A DNA stretch of 64,000 bases from an uncultured Caulobacter sp. (GCF_947036865.1 NZ_CAMQSF010000011.1:28962-92961); one strand, 5' to 3'. Shown: positions 25,599 through 34,385, counted from the first letter of the stretch. A program made the numbers and translations. Notes: generated by a model from the sequence alone, not told the origin.

Positions 25599-26713
25599 CG
25601 GCGGACTCCGAAGGCGGCGCGACGCTCCAGCCAGGCCGCGTAGCGCGACACCGAAAAGCAGATCGCGAAATAGATCAGGGCGATGAAGAGGTAGGTCTCG
25701 GCATAGGGACCAGGCCAGGCCGGGTCGGCCAGGGCCGCGCGGCCGGAGCTGAGCAGGTCGAACAGACCCACGACCAGGACGAGGCTGGTGTTCTTGACGA
25801 TCACAACCACGGTGTTGGTCAGCGGCGGGATCACCTTGGCGATGGCTTGGGGCAGGACGACCAGCCGCGTGGTCTGGAACCACGTCAGGCCCAAGGCGCG
25901 GGCCGCCTCGGCCTGTCCGGGCGGGATGGTCTGCAGGCCGCCGCGCAACACCTCGGCCAAATAGGCCGCGGAAAACACCGTCAGCGCCTCCAGGGCTCGC
26001 AGCAGCTTGTCGATCGTCACGCCGTCGGGGAGCATGATCGGCAGCATGATCGCGGCCACATAGAGGATGCTAAGCAGCGGCAGGCCGCGGACGATCTCGA
26101 TCAGGGCCACGGCGATCATGCGCGGCACTGGCAGATCCGACTGGCGCGCCAGTGCCAGGACTACGGCCAGCGGAAAACCCAGGCCCAACGAACTGACGGT
26201 TAGCAACAGGGTGATCGGCAAGCCGCCCCAGTCGGAGGTCGAGACCTCCTCCAGGCCGAAGACGCCTCCGCCCATCAGCACCAGCACGGCCGCCGTGCCC
26301 ACGCCCCAGGCCGCGAGGGTGACACGCGTCCAGTGGCGGGGCGGCAGGCTCCAAAGCGAAAGGCCCAGGAAGATCGCCACGACCAGCATCGATCGCCACT
26401 GCTCTTCCGGCGGATAGATGCCGAACAGGATCTGCGGATGCTTGTCACGCAGAAAGGCCCAGCAGGCCCCGACGCCGGTACAGGCCGCGCCCTCGCCGCT
26501 CCAGACGGCATTGATCACGCCCCAAGACAGCAGCTTGGGCAGGGCCAGGATCACCAGGGCGGCGATCAGCAGGGTGGCGAGACTCGTGGCCAGGTCGCCA
26601 AACAGCGCCTTGACCAGATCGAGGCGCGCCCGGGGCGGCGGCGGCTCGGCGGTCAGCGTCTCGGTGCGCAGGAAGACCTGGGCGACGCTGGGTGGGACGG
26701 CTTGCGTGCTCAT
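25595..26713 (-). CDS. aapM: Amino-acid ABC importer permease (AapM-type)
   Basis: The 372-residue inner-membrane protein has the long AapM form: an N-terminal extension with four or more helices, then the binding-protein-dependent transport domain with the EAA motif EAARALGLTWFQTTRLVVLPQAI (about 300-322) and the IVKNTSL element. It pairs with AapQ to form the channel. It overlaps both the AapQ and AapP genes by ATGA. AapJQMP systems of Rhizobium and relatives import a wide range of L-amino acids. Confidence 0.92.
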   Translation of the reverse strand: MSTQAVPPSVAQVFLRTETLTAEPPPPRARLDLVKALFGDLATSLATLLIAALVILALPKLLSWGVINAVWSGEGAACTGVGACWAFLRDKHPQILFGIYPPEEQWRSMLVVAIFLGLSLWSLPPRHWTRVTLAAWGVGTAAVLVLMGGGVFGLEEVSTSDWGGLPITLLLTVSSLGLGFPLAVVLALARQSDLPVPRMIAVALIEIVRGLPLLSILYVAAIMLPIMLPDGVTIDKLLRALEALTVFSAAYLAEVLRGGLQTIPPGQAEAARALGLTWFQTTRLVVLPQAIAKVIPPLTNTVVVIVKNTSLVLVVGLFDLLSSGRAALADPAWPGPYAETYLFIALIYFAICFSVSRYAAWLERRAAFGVRR

Positions 26714-27837
26714 CGTTGCACCAGCGCGATGCGGCGGTTGTACCAGTTCATGAACAGCGAGGCCGAGAGGCTAAGGGTCAGGAACACCGCCATCAGGACG
26801 AGGACGCCCTCCACGGCCTGGCCCGTCTGGTTGATGGTGGTGGCGATCACCGAAGAAATGTCCGGATAGCCGACGACCAGGGCCAGGGTCGTGTTCTTGA
26901 CCACGTTGACGTACTGGCTGGTCATCGGCGGGATGATCACGCGCAGGGCCTGAGGGATGACGACCAACCGCAGGGTCTGGCGCTCCGAGAGGCCCAGCGC
27001 CCTGCCCGCTTCCCACTGCCCGATCGGCACGGCGTCGATGCCGCCCCGGATGATCTCGCCGATGAAGGCCGCCGAATAGAGGATCAGGCCCAGCAGCAGA
27101 GCGACCAGCTCGGGCGTCAGGGCAAAACCGCCGGCGTAGTTGAAGTGGCCCAGGCGGGGCGTCTCGACGGTCACGCCGGCCTTCACCGCCAGACCCAGCA
27201 GCGAGAGCGCGACCAGCCCCGCGCCGCCGAGGATCATCCCACGCTTGCCGATCTCGCGCTGGGCGTAGGCCGCGCCGCCCGCGATCACCACGACCGCGCT
27301 GAGCGTCAGGAACAGCGCCGCGCTCGAGAGCCGCAGTCCCGGCAGATAGAGGCCGCGATCCGTCAGGAAGACGCCCTCGATCGGGCTCATCGCCGCGTGG
27401 ACATTTGGCAGTCCGACGGTGACCAGCGCGTACCAGAACAAGAGCTGCACCACGAGCGGCGTGTTGCGCAGCGCCTCGACGAAGACGGTCGAGACGCCGC
27501 GCGCCAACGGGTTCTGAGAGCGGCGCGCCAGGGCGACGACCAGGCCCAGCGCCGTCGAGACCGCGCCGATGACGATGGCCAGCATCAGGGTGTTGGCCAG
27601 GCCGGCCGCGAACGCCCAGGCGAAGCTGTCTGACGGCTGGTAGGGCAAGACGCCCTCGGAGATCGGGAAGCGGGCCGAGCGGGTGACGAAGTCGAAGCCG
27701 ACGGTGATGCCGCGCTTGGCCAGGTTTGCCAGTGTGTTGCCGACCAGCCAGGCTGCGACGCCGGCCACGGCCAGGATCACCAGGCCTTGGTAGACGAGAC
27801 CGCGAAGACGGCCTTGGGTTGGCGCGAGCCCCGACAT
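26710..27837 (-). CDS. aapQ: Amino-acid ABC importer permease (AapQ-type)
   Basis: The 375-residue membrane protein has the AapQ layout. An N-terminal helix is followed by the marker GFDFVTRSARFPISEG (about 40-55) seen in AapQ/BztB, then several helices and the EAA motif EAGRALGLSERQTLRLVVIPQAL near the C-terminus, with VVKNTTLALVVGYPD. It is separated from the binding protein gene by only 8 bases and joined to aapM by ATGA. Confidence 0.93.
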   Translation of the reverse strand: MSGLAPTQGRLRGLVYQGLVILAVAGVAAWLVGNTLANLAKRGITVGFDFVTRSARFPISEGVLPYQPSDSFAWAFAAGLANTLMLAIVIGAVSTALGLVVALARRSQNPLARGVSTVFVEALRNTPLVVQLLFWYALVTVGLPNVHAAMSPIEGVFLTDRGLYLPGLRLSSAALFLTLSAVVVIAGGAAYAQREIGKRGMILGGAGLVALSLLGLAVKAGVTVETPRLGHFNYAGGFALTPELVALLLGLILYSAAFIGEIIRGGIDAVPIGQWEAGRALGLSERQTLRLVVIPQALRVIIPPMTSQYVNVVKNTTLALVVGYPDISSVIATTINQTGQAVEGVLVLMAVFLTLSLSASLFMNWYNRRIALVQR

Positions 27838-27845
27838 GGGCGCGC

Positions 27846-28889
27846 TCAGTTGAAGGCCAGGGGGACCATCAGCCCCCCGTCGCGCTGCAGGCGGTTGAGG
27901 CCACGGTCGATCTTCAGCTTGCTGTCCTTGCCGACGTTGCGGTCATAAACCTCGGCATAGTTGCCGACCTGATGGACCACGTCGTAGGCGAAAGCCTCAT
28001 TCAGCCCCAGCGCCTTGCCGTTGCCCTTCTCGACGCCGAGGAAGCGACGGACGGTCGGGCTGTCGGATTTCAGCATGGCTTCGGCATTGGCCGAGGTGAT
28101 CCCCAGCTGCTCGCCCATCAGCATGGCCTGGAACGACCATTTGACGATGTCGAACCACTGGTCGTCGCCGTGGCGGACAGCCGGCGTCAGCGGCGCGACC
28201 TCGTCATTGGCCGGGATGATCACGTAGTCGTCGGGATTGGCCGCCTGGGTGGCGCGCACCGAGGCCAGGGCCGAGGCGTCGGTGATCAGGGCGTCGCAGC
28301 GGCCGCTGAAGAAGGCTTGGCGCGTGGCCTGGACGCTGTCGAACACCACGGCGTGCAGGCCAAGGCCATACTGCCGCGAGACGTCGGTGAAGGTCACCTC
28401 GGTCGTCGAACCGGTCTGGACGCACACAGACGCACCGGCGAGGTCTTTCACGTTCCCGACCTTTGCCGACTTGGGCACCAGTAGTCCGACATAGTCGTAG
28501 TAATTGGGAAAAGCGAAGTTCACGCCGTTGCCGTCGCGCGACAGCGTCCAGGTCGTGGTCCGGGGCAGGACGTCGATCTCACCGCTCTGCAAGGCGGTCA
28601 GGCGCTGCTGGCCGGTCAGGGGCACGAAGCGGACCTTGTCCTTGTCGCCCAGGGCGGCGGCCGCGACCGCGCGGCAGGTATCGACATCGAGGCCTCGCCA
28701 ATAGCCCTTCTTGTCGGGCATGCCGAAGCCGACGGTCAGCGGGCTGGCGCCGCAGATCACGTAGCCGCGCTTGCGGACGGCCGCGAGGGTCGCCCCGCCA
28801 CCGCCGGACTTGTCCTTGGGCTTCTCTGCGCAGGCCGCGAGTCCACAAAGGACCCCCGCCGCCAGAACCATCGAGACCAGTGCGCGCAT
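27846..28889 (-). CDS. aapJ: Amino-acid ABC importer substrate-binding lipoprotein (AapJ-type)
   Basis: The 347-residue protein begins with a lipoprotein signal (LCGLAAC, Cys20), so it is predicted to be anchored rather than free in the periplasm as classical AapJ is. The solute-binding domain reads GYVICGASPLTVGFGMPDKKGYWRGLDVD, typical of AapJ/BztA, and later ALITDASALASVRA and the final VGNYAEVYDRNVG. It captures amino acids for the AapQMP channel. GAGG precedes the ATG, and the gene lies 21 bases downstream of the beta-lyase gene. Confidence 0.9.
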   Translation of the reverse strand: MRALVSMVLAAGVLCGLAACAEKPKDKSGGGGATLAAVRKRGYVICGASPLTVGFGMPDKKGYWRGLDVDTCRAVAAAALGDKDKVRFVPLTGQQRLTALQSGEIDVLPRTTTWTLSRDGNGVNFAFPNYYDYVGLLVPKSAKVGNVKDLAGASVCVQTGSTTEVTFTDVSRQYGLGLHAVVFDSVQATRQAFFSGRCDALITDASALASVRATQAANPDDYVIIPANDEVAPLTPAVRHGDDQWFDIVKWSFQAMLMGEQLGITSANAEAMLKSDSPTVRRFLGVEKGNGKALGLNEAFAYDVVHQVGNYAEVYDRNVGKDSKLKIDRGLNRLQRDGGLMVPLAFN

Positions 28890-28910
28890 GTCCTCGCCCC
28901 TCCGCTCGCC

Positions 28911-30071
28911 TTAGGCCAAGGCCGCGAACAGGCCTTCCAGGTCGGCCCACAGATCCTCAGGATCTTCCAGACCGATGCTGATGCGCAGGATGGTCCCCTC
29001 TTCCGTCCACGGCACGGCCACCCGGTCTGGACGGATGTCCATCGGTACGATCAGGCTGCGAACGCCGCCCCAGGAGGCGCCGATGGTGAAGGTCTTGAGC
29101 GCGGTCAGAGCCGGGCCGAGCTTGTCGTCGACACCCGGCTTCAGCACCACGGCAAAGAGGCCGCTGGCCCCGGCAAAGTCGCGTTCCCAGAACTCTCGGC
29201 CGGGGCACTCGGGCAAGGCCGGATGCAGCACGCGCTCCACGCCGGGCAGGCCGACGATCTTATGGGCCAGGTCCGTGCCGACCTTGCCGACATGGGCCAG
29301 GCGCACACCCATGGTCTGCAGGCCACGGATGGCCAGCTGCACCTCGTCGGGCGAGACGCCGATGCCGATCATCCGGGTCGTGGCCTTCAGCGCCTTGAAT
29401 AGCTCGACGTCGCGGACGCTGATCGAGCCCAGCAGCAGGTCCGAGTGACCGCCGACATACTTGGTCAGGGCTTCCATCGAGAAATCCGCGCCATGGACCA
29501 GCGGCTTGAACAGCAAGGGCGTGGCCCAGGTGTTGTCGCAACCGACCAGCGCGCCCTTGGCGTGGGCCGCGGCGATGATCGCCGGCACGTCCTGAAATTC
29601 CATAGTCGTCGAGCCGGGGGACTCGATCCAGACGAGCTTGGTCCGATCGTCGATCAGGTCGGCGATCCCCGCCCCGATCATCGGGTCATAGACCTCATGG
29701 TCGATGCCGCGCGGCTTCAGATAGTTCACGCAGAAGCCGCGCACTGGCGGATAGGCGGTGTCGGGGATCAGCACCTTGTCGCCCGGCAACAGCACGGTGA
29801 GGAAGACGATGGTCGCCCCGGCCTGGCCCGAGGGCACGATCACCGTGCGCTCGCCGCCTTCCAGCGCGGTCAGATAGGCTTCGAGGGTCTTGGTCGTCGG
29901 CGTACCGTGCAGTCCGTAGGTATAGCCGTCGGGGCCCCGGTACTTTCGGTTCGAATAGGCGTCGGCGTCTTCGAAGACGATGGTCGAGGCGCGGTAGGTC
30001 GGCACCTGCAGGCTGGCGTAGCCTTCGTGCGAAACTTCCGGGTAGTGCACGACGCGCGACAGGTCTTTCAT
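28911..30071 (-). CDS. metC: Cystathionine beta-lyase-like PLP enzyme (MetC/Cys-Met family)
   Basis: The ATG at 30071 (386 residues) was preferred to upstream codons because it starts at the family edge. It belongs to the Cys/Met metabolism fold-I PLP enzymes. The PLP Lys lies in EALTKYVGGHSDLLLGS, with the cofactor pocket motifs YGLHGTPTTKTLE, SGQAGATIVFL, ESPGSTTMEFQD and GCDNTWATP, and the Arg-bearing end GTILRISIGLEDPEDL. The enzyme cleaves C-S bonds by beta-elimination, giving pyruvate and ammonia via 2-aminoacrylate. It leads the operon with an amino-acid importer and RidA, suggesting use of an imported sulfur amino acid. Cystathionine itself as substrate is not assured. Confidence 0.88.
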   Translation of the reverse strand: MKDLSRVVHYPEVSHEGYASLQVPTYRASTIVFEDADAYSNRKYRGPDGYTYGLHGTPTTKTLEAYLTALEGGERTVIVPSGQAGATIVFLTVLLPGDKVLIPDTAYPPVRGFCVNYLKPRGIDHEVYDPMIGAGIADLIDDRTKLVWIESPGSTTMEFQDVPAIIAAAHAKGALVGCDNTWATPLLFKPLVHGADFSMEALTKYVGGHSDLLLGSISVRDVELFKALKATTRMIGIGVSPDEVQLAIRGLQTMGVRLAHVGKVGTDLAHKIVGLPGVERVLHPALPECPGREFWERDFAGASGLFAVVLKPGVDDKLGPALTALKTFTIGASWGGVRSLIVPMDIRPDRVAVPWTEEGTILRISIGLEDPEDLWADLEGLFAALA

Positions 30072-30174
30072 GGTGTCCCTCGACTGATGTCGAAGCGGAC
30101 ATTCGGGCCAGCCGGGTAGAAACACAATTGACCGTCAGGCACCGGTCCATGCCCTACGGTTATAGCTCAGGGAC

Positions 30175-31149
30175 CTACCGCGATCGGGTGCCCCTCAGCG
30201 CCGCGGCGAAGAAGGATCGTCGGGCAAGGATTGGCCTGGCGGCGCCGGTTAGCTCTGCGCGGACCCGGTCCCACTCCTCCTTGAGGACGATGTCGCCCCA
30301 AATGATGAGCCATTTGGAGCGGCGCATCCGCTGTTTCAGGGTGCCGGGCTTTTCGAGGGTTCGGATCGCATCGAGGAGATTGCGCGAAGGCACTTCGGTT
30401 GGATTGAGCAGCAACTTGATCTTGGCGACCTTGGTATTGGCCAGCCGCTGCTGGGCCTCTCGGGCTTTTCGATCGGCGGCGGACTCTTTCACGCCCGGGG
30501 GTGGATCCTGATAGTTCCCCAGCAGGGAGTGAACATCCGCGATCAGCTCCCGCAAGTCGTTGATCCATTCCTGGCGCAAGCGGGCCACGGCATGAATGCC
30601 CAGATTGGCCGAATTCGTTGCGGCGATCTCCACATTGCGGGCCGCCGCCGCCGCGTTCGTTCGGGCCACTTCAACATTGTCGGCCGCGGCCTGGGCGTTC
30701 TTGTCGGCCACTTCTACGGACCTGAGGCTGGTCGCCGCCTGCTTCTCGCTCACATCGACGGCCCGGGCGCTGATCGCCGCGAGCTTGTTGGCATTCAGGC
30801 GAGCCATGAGGGGCGTGACGATCAAGGCAGCCAGCGAAGCGATCAGCGCCGCGATCGAGCTGAGCGCGGTCCACTTCGAAGACTTGTCCGGTTTCTCGAC
30901 GGCTTCCTTCTGTGCGGTCGTTGAAGGTTCGGAGCCCTTGGCACCGTTGTCCCGCGCCTGGTCCTGCGTGTGTACGAGGCCGGTCTGCGCCGCCGCTGGT
31001 AGACCGGCGTCAGCAACAGGTGACGACGGTGCGGCCGCCGGCTGTTCCTGGGCGATGGTGGGAAGTGCGCCGACGACGGAAAGCGCGATTCCTGCGGAGA
31101 TGATCAGGCAAAGACGCCGAAATGACACGGTTCGAATAGACACGGGCAA
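30175..31149 (-). CDS. Unknown membrane protein with four 14-residue repeats
   Basis: The 324-residue protein has an N-terminal hydrophobic stretch (about 11-33) that may be a signal peptide or anchor, a low-complexity polar segment (35-90), and a second hydrophobic helix (about 94-114). Then come four tandem 14-residue units at 131-144, 145-158, 159-172 and 173-186, starting VDVSEKQ, VEVADKN, VEVARTN and VEIAATN. The repeats have a long Ala/Asn-rich coiled-coil character. The C-terminal third is basic and charged with a Trp-rich part (SKWLIIWGD). Base composition is noticeably less GC-rich than the genome. The function is not recognised. Confidence 0.75.
   Translation of the reverse strand: MPVSIRTVSFRRLCLIISAGIALSVVGALPTIAQEQPAAAPSSPVADAGLPAAAQTGLVHTQDQARDNGAKGSEPSTTAQKEAVEKPDKSSKWTALSSIAALIASLAALIVTPLMARLNANKLAAISARAVDVSEKQAATSLRSVEVADKNAQAAADNVEVARTNAAAAARNVEIAATNSANLGIHAVARLRQEWINDLRELIADVHSLLGNYQDPPPGVKESAADRKAREAQQRLANTKVAKIKLLLNPTEVPSRNLLDAIRTLEKPGTLKQRMRRSKWLIIWGDIVLKEEWDRVRAELTGAARPILARRSFFAAALRGTRSR
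30592..30759 (-). repeat. Four tandem 42-bp coding repeats
   Basis: The repeats code for 14-residue units in the protein at 30175-31149 (residues 131-186). Each unit begins with V-D/E-V/I and ends with a basic or polar pair, and the units follow one another without gaps. The DNA copies have diverged, so selection is at the protein level. Confidence 0.7.
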
Positions 31150-31254
31150 TCCACACAGGCTTGGCGACTTCAGGATGGGGCCGTCTAAGTGACGCCCAGC
31201 GGAGCCGATAGGATCACGCTTGCGACACCTTTCAACGGGTCTCAGTCACTTGTC

Positions 31255-32298
31255 CTAGCTGGCCTCAGCTTCCTCCTGAAGCATCGGCCCGATTTTGAAG
31301 TGAGGCGTGCGCAATGACGCGGGAAGATCCTCAATCATGAGATCTGTCCATGTGTACCCCTTCGACCGCATGCCACCTGCTATCTCCGGGTAGTTCTTGA
31401 ACATCACCGAATTGTACTCCGGTTTGAAACGGTGGATGAGTTGAGCCTCCACCTCCCTGGTCATGGCCTCGTCGCCCAAAGCGACCAGGGGCTCGCTCAT
31501 GAAGCGTACGAAGGCCTCTGAGTCGGACAGGTCCACGTCATGCAAAAGCGTCTGAATGCCCGAGACATCGCTCATTCCGCCGTACGGCAGCTCGGCAACG
31601 TCCGTCAGGCCGACGACCGATAGCAAGATCAAGGAAACCTCGAACGGTGCCCTCGCGGCGGGGGCGGCCCCCACCGGGCTCTGCACTGTGAGGATCTTTT
31701 GCATCTTCTCGTGCCCAGTCAGTCTGTCCCAGACTTTCTGGTCGAACGCTTTCCCCACGTAAAGAACGGTGAAGTCTAAAAACGAAAGGGGATCGCCGCT
31801 TCCCGTGGTGTCGACTTCGAGTCCCCTCACAAGCATCTCGTAAAGAAGCTTCTGCGGACTCCACCAGACGATCAAACTTTTGTCTTTTCGAAACAGCTTG
31901 ATCGCGCCTACATCACGAAATGGCTGCTCTTTGCCCGGTGCCTTGGTGAAATAATGGGTCTCGACGCAAATTGCTTCGCCGGGACCGCAAAGGCCAGCAT
32001 TGACGAGGTCTACGCGGCAAGCCAAAGGCGTCGTTTCGCCGTCCGCGATTTCGAAAGAAATGACGCCGTCGTCGAGGACCACGTTGTCGAAGTAGGTCAG
32101 CGGCCGCTGGACCAGCAGATACAGCGTGCATTTGTCGAGCCGCTCGCGGACGACCTCCTCCTCCTTGAGAAACTCGAACTCATAAGCCGAGACGATCGGG
32201 TAGTTCACGGCTACCTGAATATTCGCGACCTTCGCCCCTTGGACGACGTCACCGTCCGCTGCTGCGGTGTCCATGCCCTGCCCTCCCACGCGCTCCAA
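31255..32298 (-). CDS. Unknown protein with a GIY-YIG-like nuclease module
   Basis: The 347-residue product has no signal or membrane segment. Residues 178-200 read VLYVGKAFDQKVWDRLTGHE, the YVGK-x(n)-R/L-x(n)-H part of the GIY-YIG nuclease core seen in UvrC and homing endonucleases. Residues 282-296 supply the matching acidic end (E-V-E-A-Q-L-I-H-R-F then KPEYN). The first G-I-Y strand is not clear, so the active site may be altered. The N-terminal half (about 25-165) is an unrecognised beta-rich domain. The gene is less GC-rich than its surroundings and has no mobile-element genes nearby. An effector or defence nuclease is one possibility. Confidence 0.65.
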   Translation of the reverse strand: MERVGGQGMDTAAADGDVVQGAKVANIQVAVNYPIVSAYEFEFLKEEEVVRERLDKCTLYLLVQRPLTYFDNVVLDDGVISFEIADGETTPLACRVDLVNAGLCGPGEAICVETHYFTKAPGKEQPFRDVGAIKLFRKDKSLIVWWSPQKLLYEMLVRGLEVDTTGSGDPLSFLDFTVLYVGKAFDQKVWDRLTGHEKMQKILTVQSPVGAAPAARAPFEVSLILLSVVGLTDVAELPYGGMSDVSGIQTLLHDVDLSDSEAFVRFMSEPLVALGDEAMTREVEAQLIHRFKPEYNSVMFKNYPEIAGGMRSKGYTWTDLMIEDLPASLRTPHFKIGPMLQEEAEAS

Positions 32299-32638
32299 CG
32301 ACCTTGAGCGATTACGTTGAGAGTCGCCAGCGCAGCAAGACGAACCCGTCAGCTATAGATTTTCTGCTCGTCCAATCCAACAGACCCAAGTACGCGGCAG
32401 CCCTCGGACCGACGCCAGGGCACGACGCGCAAGTGTACACGATGAGTTCACGACACCCCGTAAGTCTTTGATATTTATGATTGCTTCCTACAGTCCATCA
32501 TCGGGGCGACGGAAAATCTGTGAGGGCGGTGCGGCAAAGCTCGTCGCGTTCAATGGCTTGAAGATCGAGGGGTCGTCTTCCATAGCTTCCCGTCGCTGTC
32601 CAGCGTTCGCCAGCCGCCGTCTCCGCGGAGTCCGGGCC
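32299..32638. other. Gene-free stretch with AT-rich segments
   Basis: These 340 bases separate the GIY-YIG-like gene from the lipocalin gene. They contain AT-rich parts (near 32355 and 32465-32490) consistent with the promoter of the minus-strand gene starting at 32298. Plus-strand open frames through here show no proper start or family and were not taken as genes. Confidence 0.45.
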
Positions 32639-33190
32639 TCACGGCGCGGTGTCGGCGCCCACGTCCTCGAGCCGGTTCTCGAAGCCCAGGGCGCGCATCC
32701 GCGACTTCAGCGCCGTCAGCTTGCCGGCTGGGAGACCCGGCGAGCGCGCCAGCAGGGCGACGAACTTGCCGTCCGAGGTGCTGGCGATCATCCAGCCATA
32801 GTCGTCGCCGTGATCGATGACCCAATAGTGCCGGCGGATCAGGCCGCCGAAGAAGCTGGCCTCGAACTTGGCGTTGGTCGTGGGATCGACGATCCGCGCC
32901 GAGGTGCCGACGTGTCGCGCGGGGCCCTGCCGACCGCCGGCGTGACACACCTGGTCGATCTGGAAGGTGTCCCTCGGGGTCTTGCTCCACACCTGATACG
33001 CGCCATAGCAATTGCGCTGGCGGTCGTTGGGCGTGCGGACGATCTCGTACCAGCGGCCCATGAAGCGATCGATGTCGATCGAGCGCCTCGGCTCCGGCCC
33101 CGTCTCGGCCAGGGCGACTATCGGCGCGGCCAGGGCGGCGGCGAGGGCAAGGCCGGCCAGTCTCGGACCGATCGACGAGGATTTTCGCAT
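32639..33190 (-). CDS. blc: Bacterial lipocalin (Blc-type)
   Basis: The 183-residue exported protein has a signal peptide (cleavage near VALAETGP, residue 29) and the lipocalin signatures FMGRWYEIVR (G-x-W of strand A), then YWVIDHGDDYGWMIAS (Y-x-x-I-x-x-x-x-x-Y-x-W) and the terminal helix. Unlike E. coli Blc it has no lipobox at the cleavage site, so it may be soluble. Blc proteins bind lysophospholipids and are linked to membrane maintenance. It is divergent from a cyclopropane-fatty-acid-synthase-like methyltransferase gene, which fits lipid metabolism. Confidence 0.9.
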   Translation of the reverse strand: MRKSSSIGPRLAGLALAAALAAPIVALAETGPEPRRSIDIDRFMGRWYEIVRTPNDRQRNCYGAYQVWSKTPRDTFQIDQVCHAGGRQGPARHVGTSARIVDPTTNAKFEASFFGGLIRRHYWVIDHGDDYGWMIASTSDGKFVALLARSPGLPAGKLTALKSRMRALGFENRLEDVGADTAP

Positions 33191-33338
33191 GCGGCGTCTC
33201 CGGGCGTCAGGCGCGATCGCGCCTTGTCCGGTGAGCTACGATCCAAACGAGTTTTCGGACGCGCGCATCCAATCAACGACGACCGGCCGTATCTACCGGG
33301 CGGCCCCGAACACTGGGGTTCATCAGAAGGGACAGCGC

Positions 33339-34364
33339 ATGGGCTTGTTGACCGCCTCCATCAACCGCTTGCAGGACGCGCCCTTTCCCGACTTCGTCAC
33401 GCGCCCGGCGATCGCGGCGCTGGTCGCCGAGGCCCGCCGTCGCCTCGATGGGCCCACCGAGGGCGTCGACGCGGCCTTCGCGGCGGAGATGTCGCGGCGC
33501 GCCCTGGCCGAGCACGTCGACGCCGCCAACGCCCAGCACTACGAGCTGCCGCCGCGCTTCTTCCAGATCGTGCTGGGCCCGCGCCTGAAATATTCCAGCG
33601 CCTATTACGAGACCCCCAGCGCCACACTGGCCGAGGCCGAGATCAGCGCCCTCAAGCGCACGTGCGACAACGCCGACATCGCCGACGGCCAGAGCATTCT
33701 GGAACTGGGCTGCGGCTGGGGCTCGCTGTCGCTGTGGCTGGCCGAGACCTACCCGCGCGCCACGATCACGGCGGTGTCGAATTCCCGGGGCCAGAAGGCG
33801 TTCATCGACGGCCAGGCCCAGGCGCGCGGCCTGTCGAACCTGCGCGTGATCACCGCCGACATGAACGTCTTCGACACCGATCAGCGCCACGATCGCATCG
33901 TCTCCGTGGAGATGTTCGAGCACATGGCCAACTGGCGCGCCCTGCTGACCCGCGCGCGCGGCTGGCTGGCGCCGGGCGGCAAGCTGTTCATCCACGTCTT
34001 CGCCCACCGGGGCACGCCGTATCGCTTCGAGGTCGAGGATCGCTCGGACTTCATCGCCCAGCACTTCTTCACCGGCGGCGTGATGCCCAGCCACGGCCTG
34101 ATGCGGCAGTACCCGGACCTTTTCTCGGTCGAGGCCGAGTGGCGCTGGAGCGGCGCGCACTACGAGCGCACGGCCTATGACTGGCTCGCCAATTTCGACC
34201 GCCACACGCCCGAGGTGATGGATCTGATGCGCCAGGTCTACGGCGCCGACGCCCGTCTCTGGGCCCGCCGCTGGCGCCGCTTCTTCCTGGCCACGGCCGG
34301 CCTGTTCGGCGACAGCGGCGGCGCCGAATGGGGCGTCAGCCACTATCGCCTGACGCCGGCCTGA
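33339..34364 (+). CDS. SAM-dependent methyltransferase, cyclopropane-fatty-acid-synthase-like
   Basis: From the ATG at 33339 (AGAAGGGA ribosome site) the product is 341 residues. It has the CFAS/coclaurine N-methyltransferase layout: YELPPRFFQIVLGPRLKYSSAYYE, then the SAM-binding loop ILELGCGWGSLSLWLAET, SVEMFEHMANW and HVFAHRGTPYRF. It lacks the extended N-terminal domain of true Cfa enzymes (about 380 residues), so it may methylate a small amine or act on a lipid. No signal or membrane segment is seen. Confidence 0.8.
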   Translation: MGLLTASINRLQDAPFPDFVTRPAIAALVAEARRRLDGPTEGVDAAFAAEMSRRALAEHVDAANAQHYELPPRFFQIVLGPRLKYSSAYYETPSATLAEAEISALKRTCDNADIADGQSILELGCGWGSLSLWLAETYPRATITAVSNSRGQKAFIDGQAQARGLSNLRVITADMNVFDTDQRHDRIVSVEMFEHMANWRALLTRARGWLAPGGKLFIHVFAHRGTPYRFEVEDRSDFIAQHFFTGGVMPSHGLMRQYPDLFSVEAEWRWSGAHYERTAYDWLANFDRHTPEVMDLMRQVYGADARLWARRWRRFFLATAGLFGDSGGAEWGVSHYRLTPA

Positions 34365-34385
34365 GGATCTTCGGCCGGAGCTCGA

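Noticed and set aside
30158..30170. GGTTATAGCTCAG, which resembles the start and D-arm of a tRNA
   Set aside because: No matching acceptor end, anticodon stem or GGTTCGA T-arm follows within 80 bases; the following bases overlap the end of the 30175-31149 gene.
32468..34180. Plus-strand frame of 570 codons through lipocalin and methyltransferase genes
   Set aside because: Arg/Gly-rich translation without motifs; overlaps two well-supported genes in other frames.
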